Shown here: piece after piece, positions 50,768 through 61,450 of the stretch
How positions within the stretch are numbered: position 1 is the stretch's first letter
How the letters are laid out: each line of letters starts with the position of its first letter
Assembly (NCBI GenBank): GCA_902761905.1
Contig: CACWMK010000003.1
Coordinates: forward strand, 1-64,000
Direction of reading: 5' to 3'
Source of the DNA: an uncultured Prevotellaceae bacterium
GTDB lineage: Bacteria > Bacteroidota > Bacteroidia > Bacteroidales > Bacteroidaceae
DNA: 64,000 nt
Notes under the pieces: model-generated
What the model was told of the DNA's origin: nothing
The model's database searches: none
What the model saw: the letters and a program-made list of their open reading frames with translations, nothing else
Position numbers and translations under genes: made by a program

Positions 50768-51982
50768 TTAGTGCGACTCCTGCTCAGCCTGCTTTGTCTC
50801 AGGGGCATCGGCACCGTAGTAGTTGTAGTATGCGTTGTAGCGGTTGTAACCCCACTTAGCCTGCAGCATGTCGGGGTCGAGCTCCTTAGCCTTGTCGAAC
50901 AGCTCGATAGCCTGCTTGTAGAGGGCCTTCTTCTTAGCGGCATCCTCAATGGTCTGAGCCTGTACGCTGTATGCTGTAGCAGCATAGGTAGCGATGATGG
51001 CGTTGTCGGGCTTAAGCTCGAGAGCCTTAGTAAGGCACTTCACTGCCTCTTCGGCTTTCTCGTCGCCCAGCAATGACAGACCCTTGTCGGCCAGAGCTAC
51101 GAAGTTGTTAGGATTAACAGCCAGAGCATCGTCGAGCACCTTGATAGCCTCGGCCTTCTGACCCAGACCCAGCAGCACGTTGTAGATCTTCTCCATCACA
51201 CCGTCAACCTTGTGGTCGGCATATACGGCCTTCAGATTTTCTACATACTTCACTGAGTCGGCCTTAGTCTTCAGACCGTCGCCCAGAATCTCAACCTTCA
51301 GGTTCAGAGCCTGCTCGTACTCCTGCTCGTCCTTCATTGCTACATCAGCCAGCTCGAGGGCCTTAGCCATGTCCTTGTCCTGATAAGCAAAGATAGCGGC
51401 GAAACGTGCTACCTGACCGAAGAATGCCTTCTGCTGGTCGCGGTTCTGATCCTTGAACATTGGAGCTGCATCGCTCTCAACGAACAGAGTCCAGTACTTG
51501 CGTGCTGTAGCGTTGTCCTTAGCAGTGAGAGCGTCCTGACCAGCGTTAACCAGGGTGTTGCGTGGAGCAAACCACAGGCGCTGAGCGTTCTTCTTGTCGA
51601 ACTTAGGAGCAACCTTACCCTTCTCGTTGGGCTTCTGGTCGTACTTGTCGCACTCGATAGCTGCTGTGATAGCATTGAAGGCCATCTCGTTCATCAGCTT
51701 CTGGTCAACGGGCTTCTCTTCCTTACCCATCTGCTTGGCCAACTGGTTCTCGGTCTGAATGGTGCTCTGGGCATCAAACTGGGCCATAGCCAGGTCGACC
51801 AGCTTGTTATACGCCTTAGCCTTCTCGGCATCGTTAGCCAGAGAGCCTACGTTGCTCTTTACGAGTGCTTCGGCTTCTGCATAGGTCTTTGCCTTGAGGA
51901 TTGCCTTCAGGGCGTCACTGTCACCGGCAAATGCGGTAGCACTGGCTACCATCATTACTGCCATCATGAATAACTTTTTCAT
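50768..51982 (-). CDS. Exported TPR-repeat protein downstream of gyrA
   Basis: A 404-residue protein with a signal peptide (MKKLFMMAVMMVASATAFA) and TPR-like helical repeats, clearest at about 265-365 (GQKAEAIKVLDDALAVNPNN; DEKAEEAVKCLTKALELKPDN; YKQAIELFDKAKELDPD). The middle part is also helical with weaker repeats. It ends in a Tyr/Asn/Gln-rich tail. Periplasmic, probably a protein-protein interaction scaffold; the partner is unknown. It starts 81 bases after gyrA on the same strand and is probably cotranscribed with it, with its own terminator. Confidence 0.85.
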   Translation of the reverse strand: MKKLFMMAVMMVASATAFAGDSDALKAILKAKTYAEAEALVKSNVGSLANDAEKAKAYNKLVDLAMAQFDAQSTIQTENQLAKQMGKEEKPVDQKLMNEMAFNAITAAIECDKYDQKPNEKGKVAPKFDKKNAQRLWFAPRNTLVNAGQDALTAKDNATARKYWTLFVESDAAPMFKDQNRDQQKAFFGQVARFAAIFAYQDKDMAKALELADVAMKDEQEYEQALNLKVEILGDGLKTKADSVKYVENLKAVYADHKVDGVMEKIYNVLLGLGQKAEAIKVLDDALAVNPNNFVALADKGLSLLGDEKAEEAVKCLTKALELKPDNAIIATYAATAYSVQAQTIEDAAKKKALYKQAIELFDKAKELDPDMLQAKWGYNRYNAYYNYYGADAPETKQAEQESH

Positions 51983-52063
51983 ACGCTTTAAAAAATTGGT
52001 TATACCATTAATTATTTATTGATTGTCTCTTTTTCTCGTTTGACGTATCAGGTGTCCGATGGT

Positions 52064-54595
52064 TTAATCCTTTGTCTCGGTAGCGCCCTCGGCAGTTGCC
52101 TCGTCGGCTATCTCGGCTTCCTCGATATCCTCGTCCTCGGCCTGAGAGTGCATCACCTTACATACACTGGCGATCACGTCGTTCTTCTTAGCCAGATTGA
52201 TGAGGCGAACACCCTGTGTGGCACGGCCCATCACACGTACGTCGGCCACCTTCAGACGGATCAGAACACCGCTCTTGTTGATAATCATCAGATCGTTCTC
52301 GTCGGTCACTACCTTGATAGCTACCAGTCGGCCGGTCTTCTCGGTGATGGCGAGTGTCTTAACACCCTTGGCACCGCGGGCGGTCTTACGATAGTCCTCA
52401 ACCTCAGAACGCTTACCGTAGCCGTTCTCTGAAACTACCATGATAGTCTCGGTCTGAGGATCGTTTACGCATACCAGGCCTACTACCTCGTCGTCGCCAC
52501 CGTCGAGTCGCATACCGATAACACCGGTAGACACACGACCCATGGTGCGCACGGCATTCTCGTCGAAACGAACGGCACGACCGTTGCGGTTGGCCAGCAG
52601 CAGCTCGTTGTGACCGTTTGTCAGTCGAACGCCTACTACCTCGTCGCCCTCGTTGATGTTGATAGCTATCACACCGGCTGCGCGTACATTCTTATATGCA
52701 GCCAGACAGGTCTTCTTGATGATACCCTGCTTGGTGGCGAATACCACAAAGTGAGAGTTGAGAAACTCCTCGTCGTTGAAGTTCTTGATGCGCAGAACTG
52801 CATTGATAGAGTCATCTGGATCGATGTTCAGCATGTTCTGGATGGCGCGACCCTTAGAGTTCTTGTCGCCCTCAGGTATCTCGTAACACTTCTGCCAGTA
52901 GCAGCGGCCCTTCTGGGTGAAGAACAGCAGAGTGTTGTGCATGGTGGCAGGATAGATATACTCTGTGAAGTCGTTGTCGCGGTGGCGTGCAGCCTTTGAG
53001 CCCATGCCGCCACGGCTCTGCTCGTGAAACTCTGAAAGCGGTGTGCGCTTGATGTAACCCATGTGCGAGATGGTGATGACTACGGGATCGTCTGGGTAGA
53101 AGTCCTCGGCATTGAACTCGTGATCGAATGGGATAATCTCGGTGCGGCGCTCGTCGCCATACTTCTCCTTAACCTCAAGCAGATCCTGCTTCATTACCTC
53201 CTTACAGCGCTCTGGGTTGTCGAGAATCTCCTGCAACTCGGCGATGAGCTTCTGCAAGTCGTCGAACTCCTGGTGCAGCTGGTCTACACGCAGACCGGTG
53301 AGCTGTGCCAAGCGCATGTCGACGATAGCCTTACTCTGCAGCTCGTCGAGCTCGAAGCGCTGCTCCAAGTTGCGCTGAGCGTCGGTTGGGGTCTTACTAT
53401 TACGAATAATATGTACAACCTCGTCGATATTGTTTACGGCAATGATCAAGCCCTCGAGGATGTGTGCACGCTCCTGAGCCTTGCGCAAATCGTACTTGGT
53501 GCGACGGATGGTCACATCGTGGCGATGCTCTACGAAATACTTAACGCACTCCTTGAGTGTGAGCAGGCGTGGACGACCCTTGACCAGAGCGATGTTATTC
53601 ACTGAGAATGAGCTCTGTAGGGCTGTCATCTTAAACAGCTTGTTGAGCAGCACGTTGGCGTTGCAGTCGCGCTTGCAGTCAACCACGATACGCATACCCT
53701 GACGGCCTGACTCATCGTTCACATTAGCCACACCCTCAATCTTGTGCTGGTTGGCCAGATCGGCTATGTAAGCCACCAGGTCGGCCTTGTTTACACCGTA
53801 AGGAATTTCTGTTACAACAATCTTGTCGTGAGTCTCGCCGCTTTCGATCTCGGCCTTGGCACGCATCACGATACGTCCGCGACCAGTCTCGTAGGCATCC
53901 TTCACACCCTGCAGACCATAGATGTATGCGCCTGTTGGGAAGTCGGGACCTGGGATGTACTGCATCAGACCGTCGGTGTCGATATCAGGATTGTCGATAT
54001 ATGCGCAGCAGCCATCGATAACCTCGCCCAGGTTGTGGGTAGGCATATTGGTAGCCATACCTACGGCGATACCGTTACCACCGTTGACCAGCAGGTTAGG
54101 AATCTTGGTTGGCATTACGGTTGGCTCCTCGAGCGAGTCGTCGAAGTTAGGTGCCATGTCAACGGTTTCCTTATCGAGGTCGTCCATGATGTGCTCACCC
54201 ATCTTTGAGAGGCGGCACTCAGTGTAACGCATGGCAGCTGGCGAGTCGCCATCTACCGAACCGAAGTTACCCTGACCGTCAACCAGTGTGTAACGCATGT
54301 TCCAGTCCTGAGCCATACGTACCAGGGCTCCGTATACTGAAGAGTCGCCGTGTGGGTGGTACTTACCAAGCACCTCACCTACTACGCGGGCGCACTTCTT
54401 GTAAGGCTGAGTAGACACATTGTTGATGTTCATCATACCGTAGAGAATACGGCGATGAACCGGCTTGAAGCCATCTCGAACATCGGGCAGAGCACGGGCC
54501 ACGATTACTGACATAGAGTAATCGATGTAGCTCGATTTCATCTCTTCCTCGATGTTGATCTTAATAATTCTGTCGTTGTCGAATGTTTGATCCAT
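52064..54595 (-). CDS. gyrA: DNA gyrase subunit A
   Basis: An 843-residue topoisomerase subunit that breaks and rejoins DNA so that gyrase can add negative supercoils. N-terminal [22 protein letters not shown], catalytic Tyr in [11 protein letters not shown], coiled-coil gate and the C-terminal beta-pinwheel (about 510-820) with a GyrA-box-like [10 protein letters not shown] (instead of QRRGGKG), then an acidic tail. In the quinolone-resistance region the equivalents of E. coli Ser83 and Asp87 are Ser85 (sensitive type) and Gly89. The Gly may be the lineage's normal residue. gyrB is not in the window. It has a perfect promoter at 54696-54727. Confidence 0.96.
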   Translation of the reverse strand: MDQTFDNDRIIKINIEEEMKSSYIDYSMSVIVARALPDVRDGFKPVHRRILYGMMNINNVSTQPYKKCARVVGEVLGKYHPHGDSSVYGALVRMAQDWNMRYTLVDGQGNFGSVDGDSPAAMRYTECRLSKMGEHIMDDLDKETVDMAPNFDDSLEEPTVMPTKIPNLLVNGGNGIAVGMATNMPTHNLGEVIDGCCAYIDNPDIDTDGLMQYIPGPDFPTGAYIYGLQGVKDAYETGRGRIVMRAKAEIESGETHDKIVVTEIPYGVNKADLVAYIADLANQHKIEGVANVNDESGRQGMRIVVDCKRDCNANVLLNKLFKMTALQSSFSVNNIALVKGRPRLLTLKECVKYFVEHRHDVTIRRTKYDLRKAQERAHILEGLIIAVNNIDEVVHIIRNSKTPTDAQRNLEQRFELDELQSKAIVDMRLAQLTGLRVDQLHQEFDDLQKLIAELQEILDNPERCKEVMKQDLLEVKEKYGDERRTEIIPFDHEFNAEDFYPDDPVVITISHMGYIKRTPLSEFHEQSRGGMGSKAARHRDNDFTEYIYPATMHNTLLFFTQKGRCYWQKCYEIPEGDKNSKGRAIQNMLNIDPDDSINAVLRIKNFNDEEFLNSHFVVFATKQGIIKKTCLAAYKNVRAAGVIAININEGDEVVGVRLTNGHNELLLANRNGRAVRFDENAVRTMGRVSTGVIGMRLDGGDDEVVGLVCVNDPQTETIMVVSENGYGKRSEVEDYRKTARGAKGVKTLAITEKTGRLVAIKVVTDENDLMIINKSGVLIRLKVADVRVMGRATQGVRLINLAKKNDVIASVCKVMHSQAEDEDIEEAEIADEATAEGATETKD

Positions 54596-54695
54596 CTTTT
54601 ATTTATTTCAATTCTTCAATTTTTTAACTCTTCGATTTTTATCACTTTTCGCGTTTAAGGCCATTTTTAAGCCCTCTGACGCGTTTTTAACCGTG

Positions 54696-54727
54696 CAAAG
54701 GTAGTAAATTATTCGCAACCCACCAAA
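54696..54727 (-). promoter_or_regulatory. Promoter of gyrA
   Basis: On the minus strand TTTG (54724-54727), 20 bases, TACCTTTG (54696-54703). Leader about 95 bases. Confidence 0.85.
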
Positions 54728-54791
54728 CCTTTTAAGCTATTTTAGTGGAAAAAATTTCGATTTTATGGCACGATGTTTGCAAGAATTGTTG

Positions 54792-54799
54792 TATCTTTG
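54792..54799 (+). promoter_or_regulatory. -7 box of clpC
   Basis: TATCTTTG, 51 bases before the clpC start; no TTTG at the expected -33 distance. Confidence 0.6.
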
Positions 54800-54850
54800 C
54801 AACAGATATATAAAATAGGTATAGAATTAACAATAGAAAAAGTAAAATAG

Positions 54851-57379
54851 ATGACGACGCAATTTTCGCCAAAACTATCAGAGATACTTGCCTACTCGCG
54901 TGAGGAAGCAGCCCGTCTGGCCAGCCGTTCGGTTGGTCCCGAGCACTTGTTGCTGGGGCTGCTGCGAACCAACGACGGACCGGTGATCGACCTGTTTCGC
55001 CAGCTTGACGTAAACCTGAGTGCCGTAAAGGTAGAACTTGAGTCACGTGTAAGACAGGACGAGATAACCACACCGGTACATGCAACTGACCTGACACTGA
55101 ACGAGCAAGCCAACAACGTGCTGCGCCTGGCTGTGCTCGAGGCAAGAATACAGAGAGCTACAAGTATAGACGAACAGCACCTACTACTGGCCATACTGCA
55201 CGATATGGCCAAGAACGGTGCCCGTCAAGTATTAGAACTTAACAACATGACATACGACGACACACTGAACCGACTGTTTGCTCCGAAGAACACCAACGTG
55301 AGCAACGGCATAGGTCTGCCCGACGAGGAAGAGGAGGAATACGAGCAGACCGGAGGTGGCAAGGGCGCCAGCAACAATCAGCAGGGCACCACTACCACAC
55401 AGAAGAAACCAAACTCGAAGACACCCGTACTGGACAGCTTCGGCACCGACCTTACAAAGGCTGCTGCCGAGGGTAAGCTTGACCCATGCGTGGGCCGCGT
55501 GCGCGAGATACAGCGCATAATCGAGATACTGGGCCGCCGCAAGAAGAACAACCCGATACTTATCGGTGAGCCTGGTGTGGGCAAGAGTGCTATAGTAGAA
55601 GGACTGGCACAGCTGATAGAGAAGCGTCACACCAGTCCGATGCTGTTTGGCAAGCGTATTTACACGCTCGACATGACGGGCGTGGTGGCCGGTACCAAGT
55701 ATCGCGGACAGTTTGAGGAGCGACTCAAGGCACTGATGAAGGAGCTAGAGGCCAACCCCGATGTTATTGTATTCATCGATGAGATACACACCATCATCGG
55801 TGCGGGTTCTACCCCCGGCAGTATGGATGCTGCCAACATAATGAAGCCAGCACTGGCCCGCGGCACCATACAATGCATTGGAGCTACCACGCTGGATGAG
55901 TATCGCGAGAGCATAGAGAAGGACGGTGCTCTGGAGCGCCGATTCCAGAAGGTACAGGTAGAGCCTACCACTGCCGAGGAGACACTGCAGATACTGCACA
56001 ACATAAAGGGCCGCTACGAGCAGCATCACCACGTGAAGTACACCGACGAGGCTCTGGAGGCTTGTGTCAAATTGACAGACCGCTACGTTACCGACCGATT
56101 CATGCCCGACAAGGCCATCGATGCTCTCGACGAGACTGGCTCGAAGGTACATCTGGGCAATGCACAGATGCCACCCGAGATAATCGAGAAGGAGAAGGAA
56201 CTCGAAGAGGTGAAGGAGAAGAAGTCGCAGGCGGTGAAGAACCAGAACTACGAACTGGCTGCAGGATATCGCGATCGTCAGGTAGTGCTCGACAAGGAAC
56301 TGACGGAGCTGAACGAGCGCTGGGCTAACGGCGAGAGCGGCGAACAACTTACTGTAGACGCCGACCAAGTGGCCGAGGTGGTATCGATGATGACTGGTGT
56401 ACCTGCCCAGCGTATGGCTGAACAAGAGGGTATCCGACTGAAGGGCATGGCCGCAGAACTGAAGAACAACGTGATAGCTCAGGATGCTGCCATCGACAAG
56501 ATGGTAAAGGCCATCCAGCGTAACCGTGTAGGACTGAAAGAGCCCAACCACCCCATAGGCGTGTTTATGTTCCTTGGTCCTACTGGTGTGGGTAAGACAT
56601 ATCTGGCCAAGAAGCTGGCTGAGTTTATGTTCGGCAGCAGCGATGCGCTGATACGTATCGACATGAGCGAGTATACCGAGAGTTTCAACACATCGCGACT
56701 GATAGGTGCGCCTCCGGGATATGTGGGCTACGGCGAGGGCGGTCAGCTCACCGAGCGTGTGCGCCGTCACCCCTACTCGATCGTTTTATTGGACGAGATA
56801 GAGAAGGCTCACGCCAACGTGTTCAACCTGCTGCTACAGGTGCTCGACGAGGGACGCATGACTGATGGCAACGGCCGACTGGTGGACTTCCGCAACACGG
56901 TGATAATCATGACATCAAACGCCGGTACACGCCAGCTTAAGGACTTCGGTCGCGGTGTAGGTTTCGGCGCATCGGTCAGCACCGGACTGATGAAGAGCGA
57001 CAAGGATAAGCAGTACGCACGCGACATAGTACAGAAGGCACTCTCAAAGCAGTTCTCGCCCGAGTTCCTGAATCGTCTTGACGAGATAATCACCTTCGAC
57101 CAGCTGGATCTGGACGCCATCAAGCGTATCATCGACGTAGAGCTGAAGGGACTGTACCAGCGCATAGAACAGATAGGTTATCACATCGACCTGAGCGACG
57201 ATGCCAAGGAGTTTGTGGCCACCAAGGGTTATGATGTGCAGTTTGGCGCCCGTCCGCTGAAGCGAGCCATACAGAACTATCTGGAAGACGGAATAAGCGA
57301 CATAATCGTGAACGGCGACAAACAGCCGGGCGACACGATACATATCACACTAAACGAAGATAGACTAGCGTTTTGCTAG
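54851..57379 (+). CDS. clpC: Clp protease ATP-binding subunit ClpC
   Basis: An 842-residue AAA+ unfoldase that feeds proteins to ClpP. N-terminal double Clp-N domain (about 1-150, [21 protein letters not shown]), low-complexity acidic linker, first AAA+ domain (Walker [10 protein letters not shown] near 236-244), a middle domain with a UVR-like coiled coil ([21 protein letters not shown]), second AAA+ domain (Walker [10 protein letters not shown] near 576-584) and a C-terminal D2-small domain. The middle-domain type marks it as ClpC rather than ClpB. The last six codons and the stop form the left arm of its own terminator. Single gene with a promoter box. Confidence 0.94.
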   Translation: MTTQFSPKLSEILAYSREEAARLASRSVGPEHLLLGLLRTNDGPVIDLFRQLDVNLSAVKVELESRVRQDEITTPVHATDLTLNEQANNVLRLAVLEARIQRATSIDEQHLLLAILHDMAKNGARQVLELNNMTYDDTLNRLFAPKNTNVSNGIGLPDEEEEEYEQTGGGKGASNNQQGTTTTQKKPNSKTPVLDSFGTDLTKAAAEGKLDPCVGRVREIQRIIEILGRRKKNNPILIGEPGVGKSAIVEGLAQLIEKRHTSPMLFGKRIYTLDMTGVVAGTKYRGQFEERLKALMKELEANPDVIVFIDEIHTIIGAGSTPGSMDAANIMKPALARGTIQCIGATTLDEYRESIEKDGALERRFQKVQVEPTTAEETLQILHNIKGRYEQHHHVKYTDEALEACVKLTDRYVTDRFMPDKAIDALDETGSKVHLGNAQMPPEIIEKEKELEEVKEKKSQAVKNQNYELAAGYRDRQVVLDKELTELNERWANGESGEQLTVDADQVAEVVSMMTGVPAQRMAEQEGIRLKGMAAELKNNVIAQDAAIDKMVKAIQRNRVGLKEPNHPIGVFMFLGPTGVGKTYLAKKLAEFMFGSSDALIRIDMSEYTESFNTSRLIGAPPGYVGYGEGGQLTERVRRHPYSIVLLDEIEKAHANVFNLLLQVLDEGRMTDGNGRLVDFRNTVIIMTSNAGTRQLKDFGRGVGFGASVSTGLMKSDKDKQYARDIVQKALSKQFSPEFLNRLDEIITFDQLDLDAIKRIIDVELKGLYQRIEQIGYHIDLSDDAKEFVATKGYDVQFGARPLKRAIQNYLEDGISDIIVNGDKQPGDTIHITLNEDRLAFC

Positions 57380-57393
57380 TCTATCTTTTTTTA
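57359..57393 (+). terminator. Terminator overlapping the clpC stop codon
   Basis: GATAGACTAGC (57359-57369) and GCTAGTCTATC (57375-57385) form a perfect 11-base-pair stem followed by seven T. The left arm encodes the end of ClpC and the right arm contains the stop codon TAG. Confidence 0.93.
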
Positions 57394-57489
57394 TTGCTAT
57401 ATCACCTTTTCACCCTTAAAGGCCTTGATGCTTCGCATCGAGCCCTCTCACACTCGGCAAAGCTCAAGCAAGCTTGGCTTTGCTCTCGC

Positions 57490-59424
57490 TTAAGCGAGGC
57501 CTTCGCACTCCTTCAACCAAAGTGCTGACGAAGCATCACTAGGCATTCGCCAGTCGCCGCGGGGCGACAGACTGACACTACCCACCTTAGGCCCGTCGGG
57601 CAGACATGAACGCTTGAACTGCTGATTGAAGAATCGGCGGCAGAACGTGGTGAGCCACTTCTTCACGGTCTCTTCATCGTAGAGTGCTGGTTTGTCGTCG
57701 GTAGCAGTGCAGAATGCACGCTTGGCCAGCAGAAATATCTTGCGCGGACTGAAACCATAGCGCAGAAAGTAATATATAAAGAAATCATGCAGTTCGTAAG
57801 GACCTACCAGGTCCTCGGTCTTCTGCTTGATATTTCCCTTCTCGTCGGCTGGTATCAGCTCGGGCGAAATCGGTGTGTCGACGATGTCGAGAAGTGTCTC
57901 GGTAGCCATCTCGCCGGCCACGTAGCTTACCAGATAGCGAATCAGCGTCTTGGGCACACCAGCATTAACACCATACATCGACATGTGGTCGCCATTGTAA
58001 GTGGCCCAACCCAGTGCAAGCTCCGACAAGTCGCCTGTGCCCACCACGATGGCATTCTCCTGGTTGGCCACATCCATCAGTATCTGTGTGCGCTCGCGTG
58101 CCTGCGAGTTCTCGTAGGTGATGTCGTGAACGGCAGCATCGTGATTGATATCGCTGAAGTGCTGGGTTATAGCAGCAGCAATACTAATCTCGCGGATGGT
58201 GACACCAAGTGTCTGCATCAGTTTGATAGCATTGTTATATGTGCGGTCGGTGGTTCCGAAGCCAGGCATGGTGATACCTACGATACCCTTGCGGTCGAGT
58301 CCGAGCTTGTCGAACGCCTTTACAGTGACAAGCAGAGCCAATGTAGAATCGAGTCCGCCACTGATACCTATCACCGCCTTCTGACCGTGGATGTGATACA
58401 GGCGCTTAACCAGTCCCATCACCTGGATATTAAGTATCTCCTCGCACGACGCCTGCATGTCGTCGGTCGTGGGAATGAATGGATATGGGTTGACCTTACG
58501 ATACAGTTTGAAATCACGGGATGATGTCTGTTTACAAGTAATCACGCGTGCGCTGGCACCACGCTGGGCATTGATAAACGTGGTGTTGGTGCGGCGCTCT
58601 ACGTGCAGAGCCTCGATGTCTATCTGACACGTCTTGAGTTGTGGCTGCAGCGAGAATCGGTCGCCCTCTTCGAGCAGTCGGCCATTCTCGAAGATGATGG
58701 CATTGCCACCATAGACTACATCCTGAGTTGACTCGCCAAATCCGCAGCTGGCATACACGTAGCCACTTATCATGCGGGCACTCTGCTGAGCCAGCAGCGA
58801 CTTGAGGTAAGCGTGCTTGCCAATGAGTTCGTCGCTGGCCGAAAGATTAAAAATGATGTCGGCACCAGCCAGAGCCAGATTGTTGCTTGGTGGTGTGGGC
58901 GCCCATACGTCCTCGCAAATCTCTACACCGAACTTCACACCGTCGCGGGTTGCGAACACCTGTGGCTCGGCCGAAACGAGCACCGGACTGCCGGCAAAGT
59001 AAATCTCGGTAGGATTAAGATCCTGCGACGAAGCAAACCAGCGCTTCTCGTAGAACTCACCGTAGTTGGGCAGGTAAACCTTAGGTATGATGCCCAGCAG
59101 TGTGCCACTCTGGATGACTGCGGCACAGTTGAACAGCAGACCGTTGACCACTACAGGCAGACCCACTATCGTAATGATATTGAGTTTGCGGGTGAAGTCA
59201 AGCAGTTTTACTACGCCCTCCTCGGCATGATCCAGAAGCAACTGCTCCTTGAATAGATCCTGACACGAATAACCAGTGATGCAGAGTTCGGGAAACACCA
59301 CAATCTCTACCCCATGATCCTCGGCCTGGGCAATCAGACTCTCAACTTGCTGCACGTTGTATTCCACATCGGCCACCTTGACCGTGGGCACTGCAGCTGC
59401 CACGTTTACAAATCCGTATTTCAT
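57490..59424 (-). CDS. nadE: Glutamine-dependent NAD+ synthase
   Basis: A 644-residue two-domain enzyme for the last step of NAD synthesis. The N-terminal nitrilase-like glutaminase domain (about 1-280) contains FPELCITGYSCQDLF (catalytic Glu), the Lys region IIPKVYLPNYGEFYEKRWF and the catalytic Cys in FGVEICEDVW. The C-terminal synthetase domain has the PP-loop GISGGLDSTLAL and VVGTGDLSELALGWATYNGDHM. It uses glutamine as the ammonia source. It overlaps the upstream DUF2027 gene by four bases. A palindromic, gene-less stretch of about 100 bases (57394-57489) separates it from clpC. Confidence 0.96.
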   Translation of the reverse strand: MKYGFVNVAAAVPTVKVADVEYNVQQVESLIAQAEDHGVEIVVFPELCITGYSCQDLFKEQLLLDHAEEGVVKLLDFTRKLNIITIVGLPVVVNGLLFNCAAVIQSGTLLGIIPKVYLPNYGEFYEKRWFASSQDLNPTEIYFAGSPVLVSAEPQVFATRDGVKFGVEICEDVWAPTPPSNNLALAGADIIFNLSASDELIGKHAYLKSLLAQQSARMISGYVYASCGFGESTQDVVYGGNAIIFENGRLLEEGDRFSLQPQLKTCQIDIEALHVERRTNTTFINAQRGASARVITCKQTSSRDFKLYRKVNPYPFIPTTDDMQASCEEILNIQVMGLVKRLYHIHGQKAVIGISGGLDSTLALLVTVKAFDKLGLDRKGIVGITMPGFGTTDRTYNNAIKLMQTLGVTIREISIAAAITQHFSDINHDAAVHDITYENSQARERTQILMDVANQENAIVVGTGDLSELALGWATYNGDHMSMYGVNAGVPKTLIRYLVSYVAGEMATETLLDIVDTPISPELIPADEKGNIKQKTEDLVGPYELHDFFIYYFLRYGFSPRKIFLLAKRAFCTATDDKPALYDEETVKKWLTTFCRRFFNQQFKRSCLPDGPKVGSVSLSPRGDWRMPSDASSALWLKECEGLA

Positions 59425-60122
59425 AGCTTTACTTTTTGTACGTCGTTTTCTATCAGAGTGTAGATTAGTGCGGGCTGCTCGAAGAAGTCGTTCTCGCGGA
59501 AGGCGTGCAGCTTGTAGAACTTAACGGTATCTACACGCACCTGGGCGTTGACGGGTGTCTTGAGCAGATAATGTTTTTCACGCTTATAGGCGATAATCTG
59601 CAGGCAGCAGTGCTCGAAGTCGTTTAGTTCTTCGCGGCCGAACTCCTCGACAAACTCCTTGCAGTTTGGTTCAATCTCGCCCTCGGCTCTCAGTTTCCAT
59701 GCGCTGCCCTCGGCAGTCATATATACATAGCGCAGATAGTAGTTTGAGTCGTTAACAATGTATGTCTCGAAACGGCTCTGCGACAACTCCTTGATGTCCA
59801 TTGGCACAAATGCCAGGTAGGCACTCAGTTTGTCGCCACCCTTGCGCTCCTCGGGTTTGGGTTTGAATGTGATGGGACGGTCGGCAGGCTCTATCTCGGG
59901 CTCCTCGTCATCGTCGGCAGCCTGCTGAGCCTTAGCTTTAGATTCAACCATGCGGGTGGTCTCGTAACTCTCGTCGTCGCTCACCACTACCACCTCGTTA
60001 ATCATCATCGGCATCTGGAATCCGTCCTCGTCTTCCACCAATACTATGTTCTTGCCCTGAAATCCGGCAACCTTTCCGCCGCCTACTTCGCTCAGGAATC
60101 TTACTTTATCTCCAATCTTCAT
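59421..60122 (-). CDS. DUF2027 domain protein without Smr domain
   Basis: A 233-residue cytosolic protein. Residues 1-50 form a small beta domain (MKIGDKVRFLSEVGGGKVAGFQGKNIVLVEDEDGF), followed by an acidic linker (about 70-90) and a DUF2027 core (about 95-233; GGDKLSAYLAFVPMDIKELSQSRFETYIVNDSNY). In many Bacteroidales the DUF2027 protein continues into a C-terminal Smr/MutS2-like nuclease domain; here it ends with DVQKVKL, overlapping the nadE start codon, so no Smr domain is present. Function unknown. A promoter is visible at 60150-60180. Confidence 0.85.
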   Translation of the reverse strand: MKIGDKVRFLSEVGGGKVAGFQGKNIVLVEDEDGFQMPMMINEVVVVSDDESYETTRMVESKAKAQQAADDDEEPEIEPADRPITFKPKPEERKGGDKLSAYLAFVPMDIKELSQSRFETYIVNDSNYYLRYVYMTAEGSAWKLRAEGEIEPNCKEFVEEFGREELNDFEHCCLQIIAYKREKHYLLKTPVNAQVRVDTVKFYKLHAFRENDFFEQPALIYTLIENDVQKVKL

Positions 60123-60149
60123 TTCTTACAAAACAATTATTTTCGGTGG

Positions 60150-60180
60150 CAAAGTTAAACAAAAAAGCCCGAACTACAAA
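60150..60180 (-). promoter_or_regulatory. Promoter of DUF2027-nadE operon
   Basis: On the minus strand TTTG (60177-60180), 19 bases, TAACTTTG (60150-60157). The -33 box lies within the loop of the upstream terminator. Confidence 0.75.
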
Positions 60181-60198
60181 ATAGTTCGGACTCTTTTT
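60161..60198 (-). terminator. Terminator of the rnf operon
   Basis: AGTCCGAACTA and TAGTTCGGGCT pair with a five-base loop and are followed by six T on the minus strand, just after rnfA. Confidence 0.88.
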
Positions 60199-60214
60199 AG
60201 TAATCAGTAGTATT

Positions 60215-60817
60215 TTAGTCGATGCCGAAGAGAATCTTAAGTCCTCCGTCGACACCCGAGAATCCCATAAACGCCAGACTGAGCAGACCGGCCGACAACA
60301 TGACGATGGCCATACCCTGCATGCCCTTTGGTATCTTGGTGAGTTCCAGCTGCTCGCGCATACCGGCAAACACAGTGAGTGCCAGTCCGAAACCGATGGC
60401 GGTAGAGAATGCATAGACCACAGACTGCAGCAAGTTAAAGTCCTTCTGGATGACCAGAATGGCTACACCCAGCACAGCACAGTTGGTGGTGATGAGCGGC
60501 AGGAAGATGCCCAGTGCCTGATAGAGAGCGGGCGACACCTTCTTGAGTACAATCTCGACCAGCTGCACCAGCGAAGCAATCACCAGAATGAAAGCTATCG
60601 TCTGCAGATACTGCAGGCCGAACGCATCGAGCACATATTTTTGAACCAGCCAGGTAACGATGGTGGCCAGCGTGAGCACGAATGCTACAGCTGCCGACAT
60701 ACCCAGCGATGTGTCAATCTTCTTAGATACGCCAAGGAACGGACAGATGCCGAGGAACTGCGACAACACAATGTTGTTGACAAAAATGGCGCTAATGAAA
60801 ATCAGTATATATTCCAT
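60215..60817 (-). CDS. rnfA: Rnf complex subunit A
   Basis: A 200-residue inner-membrane protein with six membrane segments. The start MEYILIFISAIFVNNIVLSQFLGICPFLGVS is diagnostic of RnfA/NqrE; the conserved Cys in GICPFLG and in TTNCAVLG are placed as in the family, where they hold an iron-sulfur cluster between RnfA and RnfE. The complex moves electrons between ferredoxin and NAD while pumping Na+ or H+. Last gene of the rnfC-D-G-E-A run, followed by a terminator. A TTAAACA-type repeat separates it from rnfE. Confidence 0.95.
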   Translation of the reverse strand: MEYILIFISAIFVNNIVLSQFLGICPFLGVSKKIDTSLGMSAAVAFVLTLATIVTWLVQKYVLDAFGLQYLQTIAFILVIASLVQLVEIVLKKVSPALYQALGIFLPLITTNCAVLGVAILVIQKDFNLLQSVVYAFSTAIGFGLALTVFAGMREQLELTKIPKGMQGMAIVMLSAGLLSLAFMGFSGVDGGLKILFGID

Positions 60818-60853
60818 AAACGATTAAACATTAAAGATTAAACATTAAACATT
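60818..60853. repeat. TTAAACA-type AT-rich tandem repeat
   Basis: GATTAAACATTAAAGATTAA and further ATTAAACATTA units fill the spacer between rnfE and rnfA. Confidence 0.8.
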
Positions 60854-61436
60854 ATGCATTGCGCAGTTTGTTAACAATCGCGATGAGGAAGCCGAGGGTG
60901 ATAAATGCACCCGGAGGCAAAACGAAGAGCAGAATGTTGTAAGTCTCGGGCACAAGTGTAAGTCCGAAGATAGAACCGGCACCGAGCAACTCGCGACACA
61001 TACCGAGAAGAGTCAGTCCGAGTGTGAATCCAAGTCCGATACCGATACCGTCAAACAGCGAAGCTACTGGCGAGTTCTTGGCAGCAAATGCCTCGGCACG
61101 ACCCAGGATAACGCAGTTGACCACAATCAGCGGAATGAACAATCCCAGCGATTTGTCGACATCGGGCAGATAGGCCTTGATGACCATCTGCAGAATGGTA
61201 ACAAAGGCTGCAATCACAACGATGAACACTGGTATGCGAACCTTATCGGGAGTGACTGATTTCAAGCACGAAATAACGAAATTGGTGCAGATAAGTACCG
61301 CCATCGTGGCAAGTCCCATCGACATACCATTCATGGCCGAGGTGGTAGTGGCCAGCGTAGGACACATACCCAGCATCAGTACGAACGTAGGGTTCTCTTT
61401 TACGATGCCATTCTTGATAATACTTATATAACTCAT
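60852..61436 (-). CDS. rnfE: Rnf complex subunit E
   Basis: A 194-residue inner-membrane protein with six membrane segments, homologous to RnfA. Diagnostic stretches are ENPTFVLMLGMCPTLATTTSAMNG and VNCVILGRAEAFAAKN, each with a conserved Cys that helps hold the membrane iron-sulfur cluster. Sits 14 bases after rnfG and before rnfA in the same operon. Confidence 0.95.
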   Translation of the reverse strand: MSYISIIKNGIVKENPTFVLMLGMCPTLATTTSAMNGMSMGLATMAVLICTNFVISCLKSVTPDKVRIPVFIVVIAAFVTILQMVIKAYLPDVDKSLGLFIPLIVVNCVILGRAEAFAAKNSPVASLFDGIGIGLGFTLGLTLLGMCRELLGAGSIFGLTLVPETYNILLFVLPPGAFITLGFLIAIVNKLRNA

Positions 61437-61450
61437 ATCTCTCTAAAATC

